DNA of 64,000 nucleotides from Micromonospora sp. FIMYZ51. Lineage in GTDB: Bacteria > Actinomycetota > Actinomycetes > Mycobacteriales > Micromonosporaceae. The stretch covers positions 310,001 to 374,000 of the forward strand of contig NZ_CP134706.1 in assembly GCF_038246755.1 (NCBI RefSeq). Direction: 5' to 3'. Numbering within the stretch: the stretch's first letter is position 1; each line of letters starts with the position of its first letter. Below, in pieces: positions 27,097 through 36,120 of this stretch. The position numbers and the translations under genes are program-made. The notes beneath the pieces were generated by a model. The model saw nothing but the letters and a program-made list of their open reading frames with translations. It was not told the DNA's origin and made no database searches.

Positions 27097-27519
27097 ATGA
27101 GCGAGCAGCAGAGCACCTTTCCCCGCCGGGACGACGACGGCCGCATCAGGGCCCTTGGCGACCTGCTCGGCGTCGGGCTGGCCGGGGTGGTCATCGGGCT
27201 GCTGGTGCTGGTGCTCTTCGACGGGGCCTTCGCGTCGTTCGGCGCCGGTGACTTCGGTCAGGCCAACGGCTGGCTTGCGGTGATCCTGCCCGCCTGGCTG
27301 TTCCTGGAAGAGTTCCGTGCCTGGGAGTTCGGCGCCGCCCGCCTGGTGGCCGGGCTGGTCGCCCTCGCGGTGGCGGTGGTCTCCGGGCTGTTGCTGGCCG
27401 GCGTGACCAACGGGCTGCCGCCGCTGTTGTCCGGCGGGGTGGCGGCGACGACGTTCACGGTGGTATACGCGATGATCTGGTTTCCCGGGGTCCGCTGGCT
27501 GGTCAGCCGGACGGGCTGA
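27097..27519 (+). CDS. Multi-pass membrane protein of unknown function
   Basis: 140 residues with a hydrophilic N-terminus of about 20 and four likely membrane helices (about residues 25-45, 57-72, 77-100 and 105-128). No catalytic motif is visible. The helix pattern recalls uncharacterised actinobacterial membrane proteins. It lies between an LPXTG gene and a DUF4229-like gene, all on the plus strand, and codon use is typical of the region. Confidence 0.72.
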   Translation: MSEQQSTFPRRDDDGRIRALGDLLGVGLAGVVIGLLVLVLFDGAFASFGAGDFGQANGWLAVILPAWLFLEEFRAWEFGAARLVAGLVALAVAVVSGLLLAGVTNGLPPLLSGGVAATTFTVVYAMIWFPGVRWLVSRTG

Positions 27520-27630
27520 GGCGGGCCGGGTCCACCGGACGGGCCGAGCCCGGTGGGCTGGCACGGCAGGATGGAAAGGCCGTCGTCGGGACGGCGCAGA
27601 ACGGAGTGACGACGTGAGCGAGGCGACAGC

Positions 27631-27984
27631 ATGAGCGCGGCGGTCAAGTACACGCTGGGCCGGATCGGGCTGTTCGTGATCGTGGTGGCCGCTCTCTGGC
27701 CGGTCGAGATGAACATCTTCCTGAAGCTGATGGTGGCCTTGCTGTTCTCCGCCGCGCTCTCGTTCTTCCTGCTCAGGCGCTGGCGTGACGAGATGGCCGA
27801 GGACATGGCGGCCGGTGCCGAGCGGCGCCGCTCGGAGAAGGAGCGGCTACGGGCCGCCCTGGCCGGTGACGACCAGGCCGCCGGCACGCCCGGCGCAGAG
27901 GCCGACCAGCCCGCCGGCACGCCCGGCGCGGAGGCCGACCAGCCCGGCAGCTCCGCCGAGCGGGAGCGCGGCTCCTCGGCGTGA
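27631..27984 (+). CDS. DUF4229-like small membrane protein
   Basis: 117 residues. Two adjacent hydrophobic helices (residues 8-25 and 28-48) are followed by a charged, probably coiled tail (RRWRDEMAEDMAAGAERRRSEKERLRAALAG) as in DUF4229 proteins of actinobacteria. The final 35 residues contain an 11-residue duplication (AGTPGAEADQP). The upstream DNA GTGAGCGAGGCGACAGC just before the ATG resembles the start of the family A spacer element. Function unknown. Confidence 0.78.
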   Translation: MSAAVKYTLGRIGLFVIVVAALWPVEMNIFLKLMVALLFSAALSFFLLRRWRDEMAEDMAAGAERRRSEKERLRAALAGDDQAAGTPGAEADQPAGTPGAEADQPGSSAERERGSSA

Positions 27985-28245
27985 GCCGCCGGGCACCCGC
28001 TGCCTGGGCGGCGACGTGGCTGCCCGGCGCGCAGCCCGCCTCGTCGGCGACGTGGCCGCCCCCGGTGTCCTCGTCGTCGGGTGACCGCAGCTGGCCTGGT
28101 CGGAGCGCGTAGCGGGAAACATGTCGCCGACGGGACGATCCGACTGGGATGGTCCCGGCAACGATCGATATTGATATGACCATGTGACCGGTGGTGGGCT
28201 GTCCACCATCGAGCGGGGGATCCCCGCGCCTCCAGGAGGTTGTCC

Positions 28246-30123
28246 ATGGCCTTCCGCACCATCCCCGTCCGCCGATCGCTGGCGCTCATCGTCGCCGCCG
28301 GGCTCGGCCTGCTCGCCGTTTCCGCACCACCGGTCTCCGCCCGCCCCGCACCCGATCGGGACGAGCAGCCGGCCGCCGCGCCCTACCGGGTGCTCGGTCC
28401 GAGGACACTCGCCGACCGGAACGCGGTCGCCCGTACGGGCGCTGCGATCGACTATTCCGAGCACGGGGTGCTGCACGTCTCGGCCACCCGTGCCGAGGCC
28501 GCCGCCATCACCCGGCTCGGGTTCCGGCTGGAAGAGGTCGCCCCGCTGCCGACCGATCGCGGCCATGCGCACGGGGACATCGGCACGTTGGCGTTCCCGC
28601 CGGCCGACGCGAACTACCACGACTACGCCGAGATGGTCGCCGTGGTCAACCAGGTGGTCGCGGACCATCCGTCGATCGCCCGCAAGATCAGCATCGGCAG
28701 CTCGTACGAGGGCCGGGACCTGGTGGCGGTGAAGATCTCCGACAACGTCGCCACCGACGAGAACGAACCGGAGATCCTCTTCAACTCGCAGCAGCACGCC
28801 CGCGAGCACCTGACCGTCGAGATGGCGATCTACCTGCTCAACCTCTTCACCGACAACTACGGCTCCGACTCCCGGATCACCAGCCTGGTCAACAACCGGG
28901 AGATCTGGATCGTGCCGTCGGTCAACCCGGACGGCAGCGAGTACGACATCGCCACCGGCTCGTACCGGTCCTGGCGCAAGAACCGCCAACCCAACAGCGG
29001 ATCGTCGTACGTCGGCACGGACCTGAACCGCAACTGGAGCTACAACTTCGGGTGCTGCGGCGGCTCGTCCGGCTCCACCTCCTCGGAAACCTACCGGGGA
29101 CCGTCGGCGTTCTCCGCACCGGAGACGCAGGCGCTGCGCAACTTCGTCAACAGCCGGGTGGTCGGCGGCGTGCAGCAGATCAAGGCCAACATCGACTTCC
29201 ACACCTACTCCGAGCTGGTGCTCTGGCCGTACGGCTACACGACCAGCAACACCGCCACCGGGATGAACGCCGACCAGTACAACACCTTCGCCACCATCGG
29301 CCAGCAGATGGCGGCCACCAACGGCTTCACCCCGCAGCAGTCCAGTGACCTCTACATCACCGACGGCAGCAGCATCGACTGGATGTGGGCCACGCACGGC
29401 ATCTGGGCGTACACCTTCGAGTTGTATCCGCGGTCGGCCTCCGGCGGCGGCTTCTACCCGCCCGACGAGGTGATTCCACAGCAGACCTCGCGCAACCGCG
29501 AGGCGGTGCTCATCCTCGCCGAGTACGCCGACTGCCCGTACCGGGCGATCGGCAAGCAGGCACAGTACTGCGGCACCGGCGGTGGGACCACGGTCTGGTC
29601 GGACACCTTCGAGACCGCGACCGGCTGGACGATCAACCCCAACGGCACCGACACCGCGACCTCGGGCCAGTGGGAGCGGGGTGCCGCCCAGGCCACCAAC
29701 TCCAGCGGCGCCAAGCAACTGACCCCGTACGCCGGCAGCAACGACCTGGTGACCGGCCGGCTCGCCGGCAGCGCGGCGGGTGACTACGACGTGGACGGTG
29801 GCGTGACCAGCGCCCGGTCCCCGGCGATCACGCTGCCGTCGAGTGGGACGTTGACGTTGTCGCTGGCCTGGTACCTGGCGCACGGCTCGAACTCGTCCTC
29901 GGCCGACTACCTTCGGGTCAGCGTGGTGCACAACGGCGGCACCACCATCCTGCTCACCCAGGCCGGTGCGGCCAGCAACCGCAACGGCGCGTGGACGATC
30001 TCGAACCTCAACCTCACCCCGTACGCCGGACAGTCCGTTCGGATCCTGGTGGAAGCCGCCGACGCCTCGACCGCCAGCCTGGTCGAAGCGGCTGTGGACA
30101 ACGTCACGATCACCGCCTCCTGA
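28246..30123 (+). CDS. Secreted M14 zinc carboxypeptidase
   Basis: 625 residues from the ATG at 28246 (AGGAGGT upstream). It has a signal peptide ([24 protein letters not shown]) and a propeptide up to about residue 115. The peptidase M14 domain follows, with zinc ligands in [14 protein letters not shown] (HxxE) and [16 protein letters not shown], and the catalytic Glu in YTFELYPRS. After about residue 440 comes a beta-sandwich domain ([20 protein letters not shown], ending [14 protein letters not shown]) of the kind found on secreted actinobacterial hydrolases. It would trim C-terminal residues from peptides outside the cell. A strong terminator follows. Confidence 0.93.
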   Translation: MAFRTIPVRRSLALIVAAGLGLLAVSAPPVSARPAPDRDEQPAAAPYRVLGPRTLADRNAVARTGAAIDYSEHGVLHVSATRAEAAAITRLGFRLEEVAPLPTDRGHAHGDIGTLAFPPADANYHDYAEMVAVVNQVVADHPSIARKISIGSSYEGRDLVAVKISDNVATDENEPEILFNSQQHAREHLTVEMAIYLLNLFTDNYGSDSRITSLVNNREIWIVPSVNPDGSEYDIATGSYRSWRKNRQPNSGSSYVGTDLNRNWSYNFGCCGGSSGSTSSETYRGPSAFSAPETQALRNFVNSRVVGGVQQIKANIDFHTYSELVLWPYGYTTSNTATGMNADQYNTFATIGQQMAATNGFTPQQSSDLYITDGSSIDWMWATHGIWAYTFELYPRSASGGGFYPPDEVIPQQTSRNREAVLILAEYADCPYRAIGKQAQYCGTGGGTTVWSDTFETATGWTINPNGTDTATSGQWERGAAQATNSSGAKQLTPYAGSNDLVTGRLAGSAAGDYDVDGGVTSARSPAITLPSSGTLTLSLAWYLAHGSNSSSADYLRVSVVHNGGTTILLTQAGAASNRNGAWTISNLNLTPYAGQSVRILVEAADASTASLVEAAVDNVTITAS

Positions 30124-30126
30124 GCC

Positions 30127-30165
30127 GACGGGGCCCCGTCACACCCCCTCGCGCGGGGCCCCGTC
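30127..30165 (+). terminator. Terminator after the M14 peptidase
   Basis: GACGGGGCCCCG (30127-30138) pairs with CGGGGCCCCGTC (30154-30165), a perfect 12-bp stem with a 15-base loop, starting 4 bases after the stop codon. Confidence 0.8.
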
Positions 30166-30311
30166 CAGGAGACAGAGCGCACCTCCTCGGCAGTCCCCCG
30201 GTGGCGGTCCGTCCGCTTCCGGGGCGATCCGTCCGCTAACGGGCGACTCCCGTCCGTTCTCCCGTGGCGTACCGACCTCGACCGTGGCCTGCTCGCCGAG
30301 CCACGGTTTCG

Positions 30312-30513
30312 GCGTGCGCTACGGTCTTACCGACCCGCCGCAGCGAAGCCGGTGCGAAACCGGCGCTGTCCCGCAACTGTGATGCCCCGCAACGGGGACG
30401 AGCCAGGTCGCCTGAGGCGTGGTCGCGAACCGCGCTCTCGAGGAAGGGCGCCTCGCGGACGGGCGCCCAGGCTCCCTGTCGGCGAAGCACCGCACTCCTC
30501 GACCGACAGGAGG
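30312..30513 (+). promoter_or_regulatory. Cobalamin riboswitch with ribosome-site sequestering hairpin
   Basis: The conserved core GAAGCCGGTGCGAAACCGG (from 30345), then GCGCTGTCCCGCAACTGT (from 30363), and the B12 box AGCCAGGTCGCCTGAG (30401-30416) match the cobalamin riboswitch. Downstream, CTCCCTGTCGG (30472-30482) can pair with CCGACAGGAG (30503-30512), burying the ribosome-binding site AGGAGG (30508-30513) of the next gene. This suggests control of translation: cobalamin binding would favour the closed hairpin. It is the main content of the 394-base gap before btuF. Confidence 0.9.
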
Positions 30514-30517
30514 ACCG

Positions 30518-31453
30518 ATGTCCAGACGTACCCCCCGGATCTTCGCCGCCACCCTCGCGGTGGCCGCGCTCGCCCTCGGTGCCTGCGCCGAGCGGACCAC
30601 CGAAACGCCTGCCGCCAGCGGCAGCCCGACCAGCGCCGCCTTCCCGGTCACCGTCGGGTCGCTGACCATGGAGCAGCGCCCCGAGAAGATCGTCTCGTTG
30701 GCGCCGACGGCCACCGAGATGCTCTTCGCGATCGGCGCCGGCCCGCAGGTCACCGCCGTCGACGATCAGTCCAACTTCCCGGCCGACGCGCCGCGCAGCG
30801 ATCTCTCCGGATACCAGCCGAACGCCGAGGCGGTCGCCGCGAAGGATCCCGACCTGGTGGTGCTCAGCGACGACCGCAACAAGATCGTCGACCAGCTCGC
30901 CGCGCTGAAGATCCCGGTCTACGTGACCGCGGCGGCGCAGAACCTGGACGACACGTACCGGCAGCTCACCGAGCTGGGCATCCTCACCGGCAACGCCACC
31001 GAGGCGGCGGACGTCGTGCAGCGGATGAAGGACGACATCGCCAAGCTCGTGGCCGAGGTGCCGCAGCGGGTCCAGGCGCCCACCTACTTCCACGAGCTGG
31101 GCCCGGAGCTGTACACCGCGACAAGCAAGACCTTCGTCGGTTCGATCTACGCCCTGGCCGGGCTGGAGAACATCGCCGATGCGGCCGACCCCGGCGGCAA
31201 GAGCGGCGGTTACCCGCAGCTCTCCCAGGAAGTGATCGTGAAGGCCAACCCGGACTTCGTGTTCCTCTCCGATGTCAAGTGCTGCCAGCAGAGCGCCGCG
31301 ACGGTCAAGGCGCGCAGCGGTTGGTCCGGCATCAACGCGGTCCGCAACGATCAGGTCGTCGAGCTCGACGACGACATCGCCTCCCGCTGGGGGCCGCGCG
31401 TGGTGGACCTGCTGCGGGCCATCGTGGACGCCACCAGCAAGGCAGCCGAGTGA
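30518..31453 (+). CDS. btuF: Cobalamin ABC transporter substrate-binding lipoprotein, BtuF-like
   Basis: 311 residues from the ATG at 30518. Lipobox ALGAC (Cys about residue 23) anchors it outside the membrane. The periplasmic-binding fold of the BtuF/FhuD class is seen in PEKIVSLAPTATEMLFAIGAG (N-lobe), KDPDLVVLSDDRN, a long interdomain helix and LAGLENIADAADPGGKSGGYPQLSQE. The cobalamin riboswitch upstream and the FecCD permease and ATPase downstream make cobalamin or a corrinoid the likely ligand, rather than a siderophore. Confidence 0.9.
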   Translation: MSRRTPRIFAATLAVAALALGACAERTTETPAASGSPTSAAFPVTVGSLTMEQRPEKIVSLAPTATEMLFAIGAGPQVTAVDDQSNFPADAPRSDLSGYQPNAEAVAAKDPDLVVLSDDRNKIVDQLAALKIPVYVTAAAQNLDDTYRQLTELGILTGNATEAADVVQRMKDDIAKLVAEVPQRVQAPTYFHELGPELYTATSKTFVGSIYALAGLENIADAADPGGKSGGYPQLSQEVIVKANPDFVFLSDVKCCQQSAATVKARSGWSGINAVRNDQVVELDDDIASRWGPRVVDLLRAIVDATSKAAE

Positions 31454-31473
31454 CAAACCGCGATCACCGTGCG

Positions 31474-31549
31474 CCGGATGCCAGCGGTCGTGTGCCGGAT
31501 GCCAGCGGTCGTGTGCCGGATGCCAGCGGTCGTGTGCCGGATGCCAGCT
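31474..31549 (+). repeat. 21-bp tandem repeat between btuF and btuC
   Basis: CCGGATGCCAGCGGTCGTGT plus G is repeated from 31474, 31495 and 31516 with no change, and a fourth partial copy (CCGGATGCCAGCTG) runs from 31537 into the adjoining family B repeat. A multiple of three with no coding role seen; probably length-variable. Confidence 0.9.
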
Positions 31550-31604
31550 GTTAACAAGGGGCCCTTTCTATGCACCAGGCGTTAAGAAGGGGCCCTTCCT
31601 TCCC
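31550..31604 (+). repeat. Family B repeat, copy upstream of btuC
   Basis: GTTAACAAGGGGCCCTTTCT, spacer ATGCACCAGGC, then GTTAAGAAGGGGCCCTTCC. It matches 13622-13674 over its length. It contains an ATG (31570) in the btuC frame, which could mislead start prediction. Confidence 0.9.
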
Positions 31605-31617
31605 GCCGGCCGGGACG

Positions 31618-32664
31618 GTGCGGCCGGCGGGGCTGCGGGTGAGGTGGCTCGCCGCGGGCGTGTTCGCCGTGCTCGTCGCGCTTGTCGCCGGCGTCTCGCT
31701 CGGCCCGGTCAGCCTGCCGCCGGGCAGCGTCGCGATCGAGCTGCTCAACCTGCTGCCCGGGGTACGTCTGGACAGCGGTTTGACCGAGCGGGAGATCGCC
31801 ATCGTCAGCGAGTTGCGGCTGCCCCGGGTGGTGCTGGGTCTGCTGGTCGGTGGGCTGCTCGCCCTGGCCGGTGCCGCGTACCAGGGGGTGTTCCGCAACC
31901 CGCTGGCCGACCCGTACCTGCTCGGGGTGGCCGCCGGTGCCGGGCTGGCGGTCACCGTCGTACTGACCCTCGGGGTGGGGGCGGGCGGGGCGATGAGTGG
32001 CCTGCCGGTGACCGTTCCGCTTGCCGCCTTCGTCGGCTCCCTCGGCGCGGTGGTGATGACCTACCTGCTGGGGGCGGCCGGCGGGCGCAGCCGTTCCCCG
32101 GCCACGTTGATCCTGGCCGGGGTGGCCGTCTCCGCGTTCCTCTCCGCCGGGCAGACGTACCTGCTGCAACGGCACGCGGAGAGCATCCAGGCGGTGTACT
32201 CCTGGCTGCTCGGGCGGCTGGCCACCGCCGGTTGGCAGGACGTCCGGCTGGTCCTGCCGTACTTCCTGCTCACCGCCCTGGTCGTGCTGGCGTTCCGGCG
32301 CGAGCTGGACGTGCTCTCGGTCGGCGACGACGAGGCGGTCAGCCTGGGCCTGCATCCGCAGCGGTCGCGGTACCTGCTGATCGCCGCCGCCTCGCTGGGT
32401 ACCGCCGCCGCAGTCTCGGCCTCCGGTCTGATCGGCTTCGTCGGCATCATCGTGCCGCACACCGTCCGACTGCTCGCCGGTTCGAGCTACCGGGTGATCC
32501 TCCCGCTGTCGCTGCTGTTCGGGGGGGCCTTTCTCGCCCTGACCGACGTGGTGGCCAGGACCGCCGCCGCCCCGCAGGAGATTCCCATCGGGGTGGTCAC
32601 GGCACTGCTCGGCGGCCCGTTCTTCGTCCTGGTGCTGCGTACCGCCCGGCGGGTGCTGACATGA
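31618..32664 (+). CDS. btuC: Cobalamin ABC transporter permease, BtuC-like (FecCD family)
   Basis: About 348 residues from the GTG at 31618. It has the ten-helix FecCD pattern with the conserved RLPRVVLGLLVGGLLALAGAAYQGVFRNPLADPYLLGV segment, the cytoplasmic ATPase-contact region before SLGLHPQRSRYLL, and GLIGFVGIIVPHTVRLL near the C-terminus. The start is unsettled: an ATG at 31570 lies within a mobile-looking repeat and adds a non-family sequence, while GTGs at 31618 and 31639 fit the family. The gene follows btuF after two repeats and overlaps the ATPase gene by four bases (ATGA). Confidence 0.9.
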   Translation: MRPAGLRVRWLAAGVFAVLVALVAGVSLGPVSLPPGSVAIELLNLLPGVRLDSGLTEREIAIVSELRLPRVVLGLLVGGLLALAGAAYQGVFRNPLADPYLLGVAAGAGLAVTVVLTLGVGAGGAMSGLPVTVPLAAFVGSLGAVVMTYLLGAAGGRSRSPATLILAGVAVSAFLSAGQTYLLQRHAESIQAVYSWLLGRLATAGWQDVRLVLPYFLLTALVVLAFRRELDVLSVGDDEAVSLGLHPQRSRYLLIAAASLGTAAAVSASGLIGFVGIIVPHTVRLLAGSSYRVILPLSLLFGGAFLALTDVVARTAAAPQEIPIGVVTALLGGPFFVLVLRTARRVLT

Positions 32665-33473
32665 CCCCGACCTCTCGCGCCGCCGCCGGCCCGCCGCCTG
32701 CGGTGCAGGTGCGTGACCTGCACGTGCGGCTGGACGGCGTACCGATTCTCACCGGTGTGGACCTGACCGTGGCGGCCGGCGAGTGGGTCACCGTGATCGG
32801 GCCCAACGGCGCCGGCAAGTCGACCCTGTTGCGCGCCGTCGGCGGGTTGCTGCCGGCGCCGGACGCCGTCCGACTCTTCGGTACGCCCCTGGGTGACCTG
32901 CGTCGCCGGGAGCGGGCCCGGGTGGTGGCGACGGTTGCCCAGTCCCCGGTGGTGCCGCCCGGCATGGCGGTGCTGGACTACGTGCTGCTCGGCCGGAACC
33001 CGTACATTCCGCCGCTCGGCCGGGAATCCGCCGCCGACCTGGCGGTGGTGGACGAGGTGCTGGACCGGCTGGACCTGAGCGCTTTCCGCACCCGCGAGTT
33101 GGCCACCCTCTCCGGCGGGGAACGGCAGCGGGTCTTCCTGGCGCGGGCGCTCGCGCAGGGCGCCACCCTGCTGCTGCTCGACGAGCCGACCAGCGCGTTG
33201 GACATCGGCCATCAACAGGAGGTCCTCGAACTGGTCGACCAGTTGCGCGGTGCGGATGGCCTGACCGTGCTGGCCACCATGCACGACCTCTCGATCGCCG
33301 GTGAGTACGCCGACCGCATGGTGCTGCTCGCCGAGGGTCGGGTGGCCGCCACCGGTACGCCGAGCGAGGTGCTCACCGAGGACCTTCTGTCCCACCACTA
33401 CCGCGCCCACGTCAAGGTCATCTCCACCCCGCACGGCCCAGTCATCCTCCCCACCCGCCCACCCCGCCGCTAA
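32661..33473 (+). CDS. btuD: Cobalamin ABC transporter ATP-binding protein, BtuD-like
   Basis: 270 residues. Walker A GPNGAGKSTLLRA, signature LSGGERQRVFLARALAQ, Walker B LLLLDEPTSALD and the switch histidine in LATMHDLSIAGEYAD are intact. It belongs to the FecE/BtuD class paired with FecCD permeases. The ATG overlaps the permease stop, so the subunits are made together. The riboswitch upstream presumably controls the whole btuFCD run. A hairpin element begins at the base after its stop. Confidence 0.93.
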   Translation: MTPTSRAAAGPPPAVQVRDLHVRLDGVPILTGVDLTVAAGEWVTVIGPNGAGKSTLLRAVGGLLPAPDAVRLFGTPLGDLRRRERARVVATVAQSPVVPPGMAVLDYVLLGRNPYIPPLGRESAADLAVVDEVLDRLDLSAFRTRELATLSGGERQRVFLARALAQGATLLLLDEPTSALDIGHQQEVLELVDQLRGADGLTVLATMHDLSIAGEYADRMVLLAEGRVAATGTPSEVLTEDLLSHHYRAHVKVISTPHGPVILPTRPPRR

Positions 33474-33555
33474 CCCCCGCGATCTTGCACTTTGTGTCGC
33501 GACAAAAGCCGTGATTCGTGGCATAAATCCGACTAAAAGTGCAAGATCGACGGGG
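33474..33555. repeat. Family C hairpin element after btuD
   Basis: Arms GATCTTGCACTTT (33481-33493) and AAAGTGCAAGATC (33536-33548) are perfect 13-bp inverted repeats around a 42-base centre, flanked by CCCCCGC and GACGGGG. The same arms, flanks and parts of the centre (GTCG, AAAAGC, CGAC) recur at 41267-41356. It lies between the convergent btuD and VOC genes and could also act as a terminator. Confidence 0.88.
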
Positions 33556-33556
33556 C

Positions 33557-34324
33557 TCAGGAGGGGGCCAGGGCGATGGCGGAGAAGAGGGCGCCGTCCG
33601 GGTCGCGCAGCGCGGTGGTGCGGCCGGCGGGGATGTCGCGCGGCGGAACCAGGATGGTGCCGCCCAGCTCGGCGGCGCGGGCGGCGGTGGCGTCGACGTC
33701 GGCGACGGAGAAGTAGACGGTCCAGTAGGCAGGTGAGTCGGCCGGGAACTCCTCGCCCAGCGGCGGCATCATCCCGGCCACCATCCGGTCGCCGAGCCGC
33801 CATCCGGTGTAGGCGACCTGCCCCATCGGCTCCTCCTCGGGCTGCCACCCGAAGACCAGCTCGTAGAAGGCCCGCGCCCCCTGCGGATCGGGGGTGACCA
33901 GCTCGGTCCAGCTCATCGCTCCCGGTACGTCGAAGACCTCGGCACCGGTGAAGGTCATCGGCTGCCAGACGCTGAACGCGGCCCCGGCCGGGTCGGAGAA
34001 GACGGCCATCCGGCCCCGGTCGAAGACCTCGAACGGCGGCACCACCACCTGTCCGCCCGCCCGCGCCACCCGACCGGCGACCAGGTCGGCGTCGTCGGTG
34101 GCGATGTAGGTGGACCAGATCGGCACCTGCTCCGGAACGGCCGGCGGGCCGACTCCGGCGACGGCCCGGCCGGCCAACCGGAAAATGGTGTAGCCGCCCG
34201 CCTCCGGTTCGGGCTCCACCCGGGCGGTCCAGCCGAACAGCTCGGGGTAGAACCGCCGGGCCGCCTCCAGACCGGGCGTGGCCAGGTCGGCCCAGCAGGG
34301 TGTGCCCGACGGGACGCTCGCCAC
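33557..34324 (-). CDS. Two-domain VOC (glyoxalase-fold) protein
   Basis: 255 residues from the GTG at 34324 (GGAAGGGG upstream). Two VOC domains of about 120 residues each are seen: GTPCWADLATPGLEAARRFY...FGW at the N-terminus and GAMSWTELVTPDPQGARAFY...FGW in the second half, each ending with an ILVPP or VVVPP strand and a DPxGAxFS motif. The family includes dioxygenases, isomerases and antibiotic-binding proteins; actinobacterial two-domain members are often called hydroxylase or antibiotic resistance proteins without proof. The substrate is not predictable. Confidence 0.87.
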   Translation of the reverse strand: MASVPSGTPCWADLATPGLEAARRFYPELFGWTARVEPEPEAGGYTIFRLAGRAVAGVGPPAVPEQVPIWSTYIATDDADLVAGRVARAGGQVVVPPFEVFDRGRMAVFSDPAGAAFSVWQPMTFTGAEVFDVPGAMSWTELVTPDPQGARAFYELVFGWQPEEEPMGQVAYTGWRLGDRMVAGMMPPLGEEFPADSPAYWTVYFSVADVDATAARAAELGGTILVPPRDIPAGRTTALRDPDGALFSAIALAPS

Positions 34325-34421
34325 AGCCACCCCTTCCGACCCGCGGGCGGCCACCGGCCGGCCACCCCTTCCGGCATCGTGGCATCGTGGGCCGGCCGAC
34401 CGTGGGGCAACCGGGCGATCG

Positions 34422-35159
34422 TCAGCTGAACCGGCGACCCTCGTCCCGGCGGTACGCCCAACCGGCGAGCATGGCCAGCAGCACCAGCCAGACACCGAGC
34501 ATGACCAGCGACAACAGGTTCACCGAGTAATCACCGACCGCCGCCCACATCAGCTCCACCGCGCCCCGGGTGGGCAGGTACGGCGCGATCGCCTGGATGA
34601 AGCCGGGTGCCTGATCCGGCGCGGAGAGCAGCCCGCCGCCGAAGGCGAGTGGAAAGAAGATCAGCTGGGCCACCACGACGGCCGCCTTGCTCGGCAGCGC
34701 GTACCCGATGCTCAGTCCCATCAGCGTGAACGGCACCGAGATGATCCCCACGGTGGGCAGCGCCAGCAGGAACGCCGTCGGGGTGATCCGGGCCTCGGTA
34801 AGCGTCGCCGCGATGAGCACCACCGGGATCAGCGACAGATAGGTGATGACCAGGCCGGCCGCGATCCGGCCCAGGAAGCGCGGTGCCGACCCGACGGGCA
34901 GCGTACGGGTGAACGGATCCCAGGGCTGTGCCCGATCCTCGGCGACGCCGACGCCGTACTGGAAGATGTTGGAGCTCATCACCGAGAAGGTGACCATCGA
35001 CGCGGTGGCGAAGGTCGCGCCCACCGGATCCTTGCCGGCGAACGGCACCACGAAGAAGAGCATCGCGGCGGCCGGGAAGAACGCGCTGCCGAAGATCGCA
35101 ATGGGGATGCGGATCGTCTCCAGCAGTTGGTAGCGCGCGTGAGTCAGGGCGAGTGGCAC
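34422..35159 (-). CDS. ABC-2 type transporter permease (drug exporter type)
   Basis: 245 residues from the GTG at 35159 (GAGGAGACGCACC upstream). Six hydrophobic helices and the ABC-2 family pattern (YQLLETIRIPIAIFGSAFFPAAAML at the start; GISVPFTLMGLSIGYALP-like segments later) are visible. It follows the ATPase gene by 11 bases, forming a DrrAB-like two-component exporter. No biosynthetic cluster is adjacent, so the substrate is unknown. Confidence 0.9.
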   Translation of the reverse strand: MPLALTHARYQLLETIRIPIAIFGSAFFPAAAMLFFVVPFAGKDPVGATFATASMVTFSVMSSNIFQYGVGVAEDRAQPWDPFTRTLPVGSAPRFLGRIAAGLVITYLSLIPVVLIAATLTEARITPTAFLLALPTVGIISVPFTLMGLSIGYALPSKAAVVVAQLIFFPLAFGGGLLSAPDQAPGFIQAIAPYLPTRGAVELMWAAVGDYSVNLLSLVMLGVWLVLLAMLAGWAYRRDEGRRFS

Positions 35160-35170
35160 GGTGCGTCTCC

Positions 35171-36061
35171 TCAGGCGGCTGTCGGCTCGGCGGCGACGTC
35201 GGCGGTGGTGATGGCGAGGAACGCCTCCTCCAGCGAGGTGGGTCGGACCTCCAGGTCGCGGAACTCGACCCCGCTGGCGACCAGGTCCCGGACCAGCTGG
35301 TCGGCGTCGGGGGTGAAGAGGTGGGTACGACCGTCGACCCGCTCGGTGCGGGCCACGCCCGGCAGCGGCGGCAGGTCGTCGATGGTCAGGCTGACCCGGC
35401 GTACGCCGACGACCGCCCGGATCGCGTCCACGCTGTCGTCGGCAAGCACCCGACCGTGGCCGATCACCACCACCCGCTGGGCCAGCGCCTCCACCTCCTC
35501 CAGGTAGTGGCTGCTCAGCAGCACCGTGCCGCCGTCGGCGTGGAACGTCCGGATCGCCTCCCACAGGGTGTGCCGGGCCGCCACGTCCAGGCCGGTGGTC
35601 GGCTCGTCGAGCACGACCAGCCGGGGCCGGCCGACGAAGGCGAGCGCCACCGCGAGCCGGCGCTTCTGCCCGCCGGAGAGCCCACCCGTCTGCCGCCGGA
35701 CCAGCTCGGCGAGGCCGAACCGGTCGAGCAGTTCGCCGCGCGGGATCGGCTCGGGGTAGTGGGCGGAGACGAAGTCGACCACCTCGCCGACCCGCAGCGT
35801 GGCCGGTAGCCCGGTCTCCTGCGGGGTGACGCCGAGCTGGCGTCGGCTCGCCGGGTCACGCGGGTCGCCGCCGAAGAGTTCCACCCGACCGGACGTCGGG
35901 CGGCGCAGCCCGACCAGCAGGTTGATCAGGGTGCTCTTGCCGGCGCCGTTCGGCCCCAGCAGGCCGACCAGCTCGCCCGCGCGGACGTCGAGGTCGACCT
36001 GGTCCAGCGCGAGGGTACTGGCGTAGCGGCGGCTGACCCGGTCAGCTCGGGCGAGGGTCAC
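35171..36061 (-). CDS. ABC transporter ATP-binding protein (DrrA-like exporter)
   Basis: 296 residues. Walker A GPNGAGKSTLINLLVGL, signature LSGGQKRRLAVALAF, Walker B LVVLDEPTTGLD, and switch histidine in VLLSSHYLEEVEALAQRV. The C-terminal domain (about 215-296) is typical of DrrA-type exporters. It starts with GTG after GGAAGGAG and is followed by the permease gene, so the pair probably forms a drug or lipid exporter. The upstream minus-strand gene encodes an RNA-polymerase-type helicase ending 59 bases away. Confidence 0.93.
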   Translation of the reverse strand: MTLARADRVSRRYASTLALDQVDLDVRAGELVGLLGPNGAGKSTLINLLVGLRRPTSGRVELFGGDPRDPASRRQLGVTPQETGLPATLRVGEVVDFVSAHYPEPIPRGELLDRFGLAELVRRQTGGLSGGQKRRLAVALAFVGRPRLVVLDEPTTGLDVAARHTLWEAIRTFHADGGTVLLSSHYLEEVEALAQRVVVIGHGRVLADDSVDAIRAVVGVRRVSLTIDDLPPLPGVARTERVDGRTHLFTPDADQLVRDLVASGVEFRDLEVRPTSLEEAFLAITTADVAAEPTAA

Positions 36062-36120
36062 GGACGGCTCCTTCCAGGTGCTCGGTTACCGGTCTACCTG
36101 GTGAGCGCAAGCGGGAGCGG

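Noticed and set aside
31474..31549. CRISPR array
   Set aside because: The 21-bp repeats are directly abutting with no spacers, and no cas gene is nearby.
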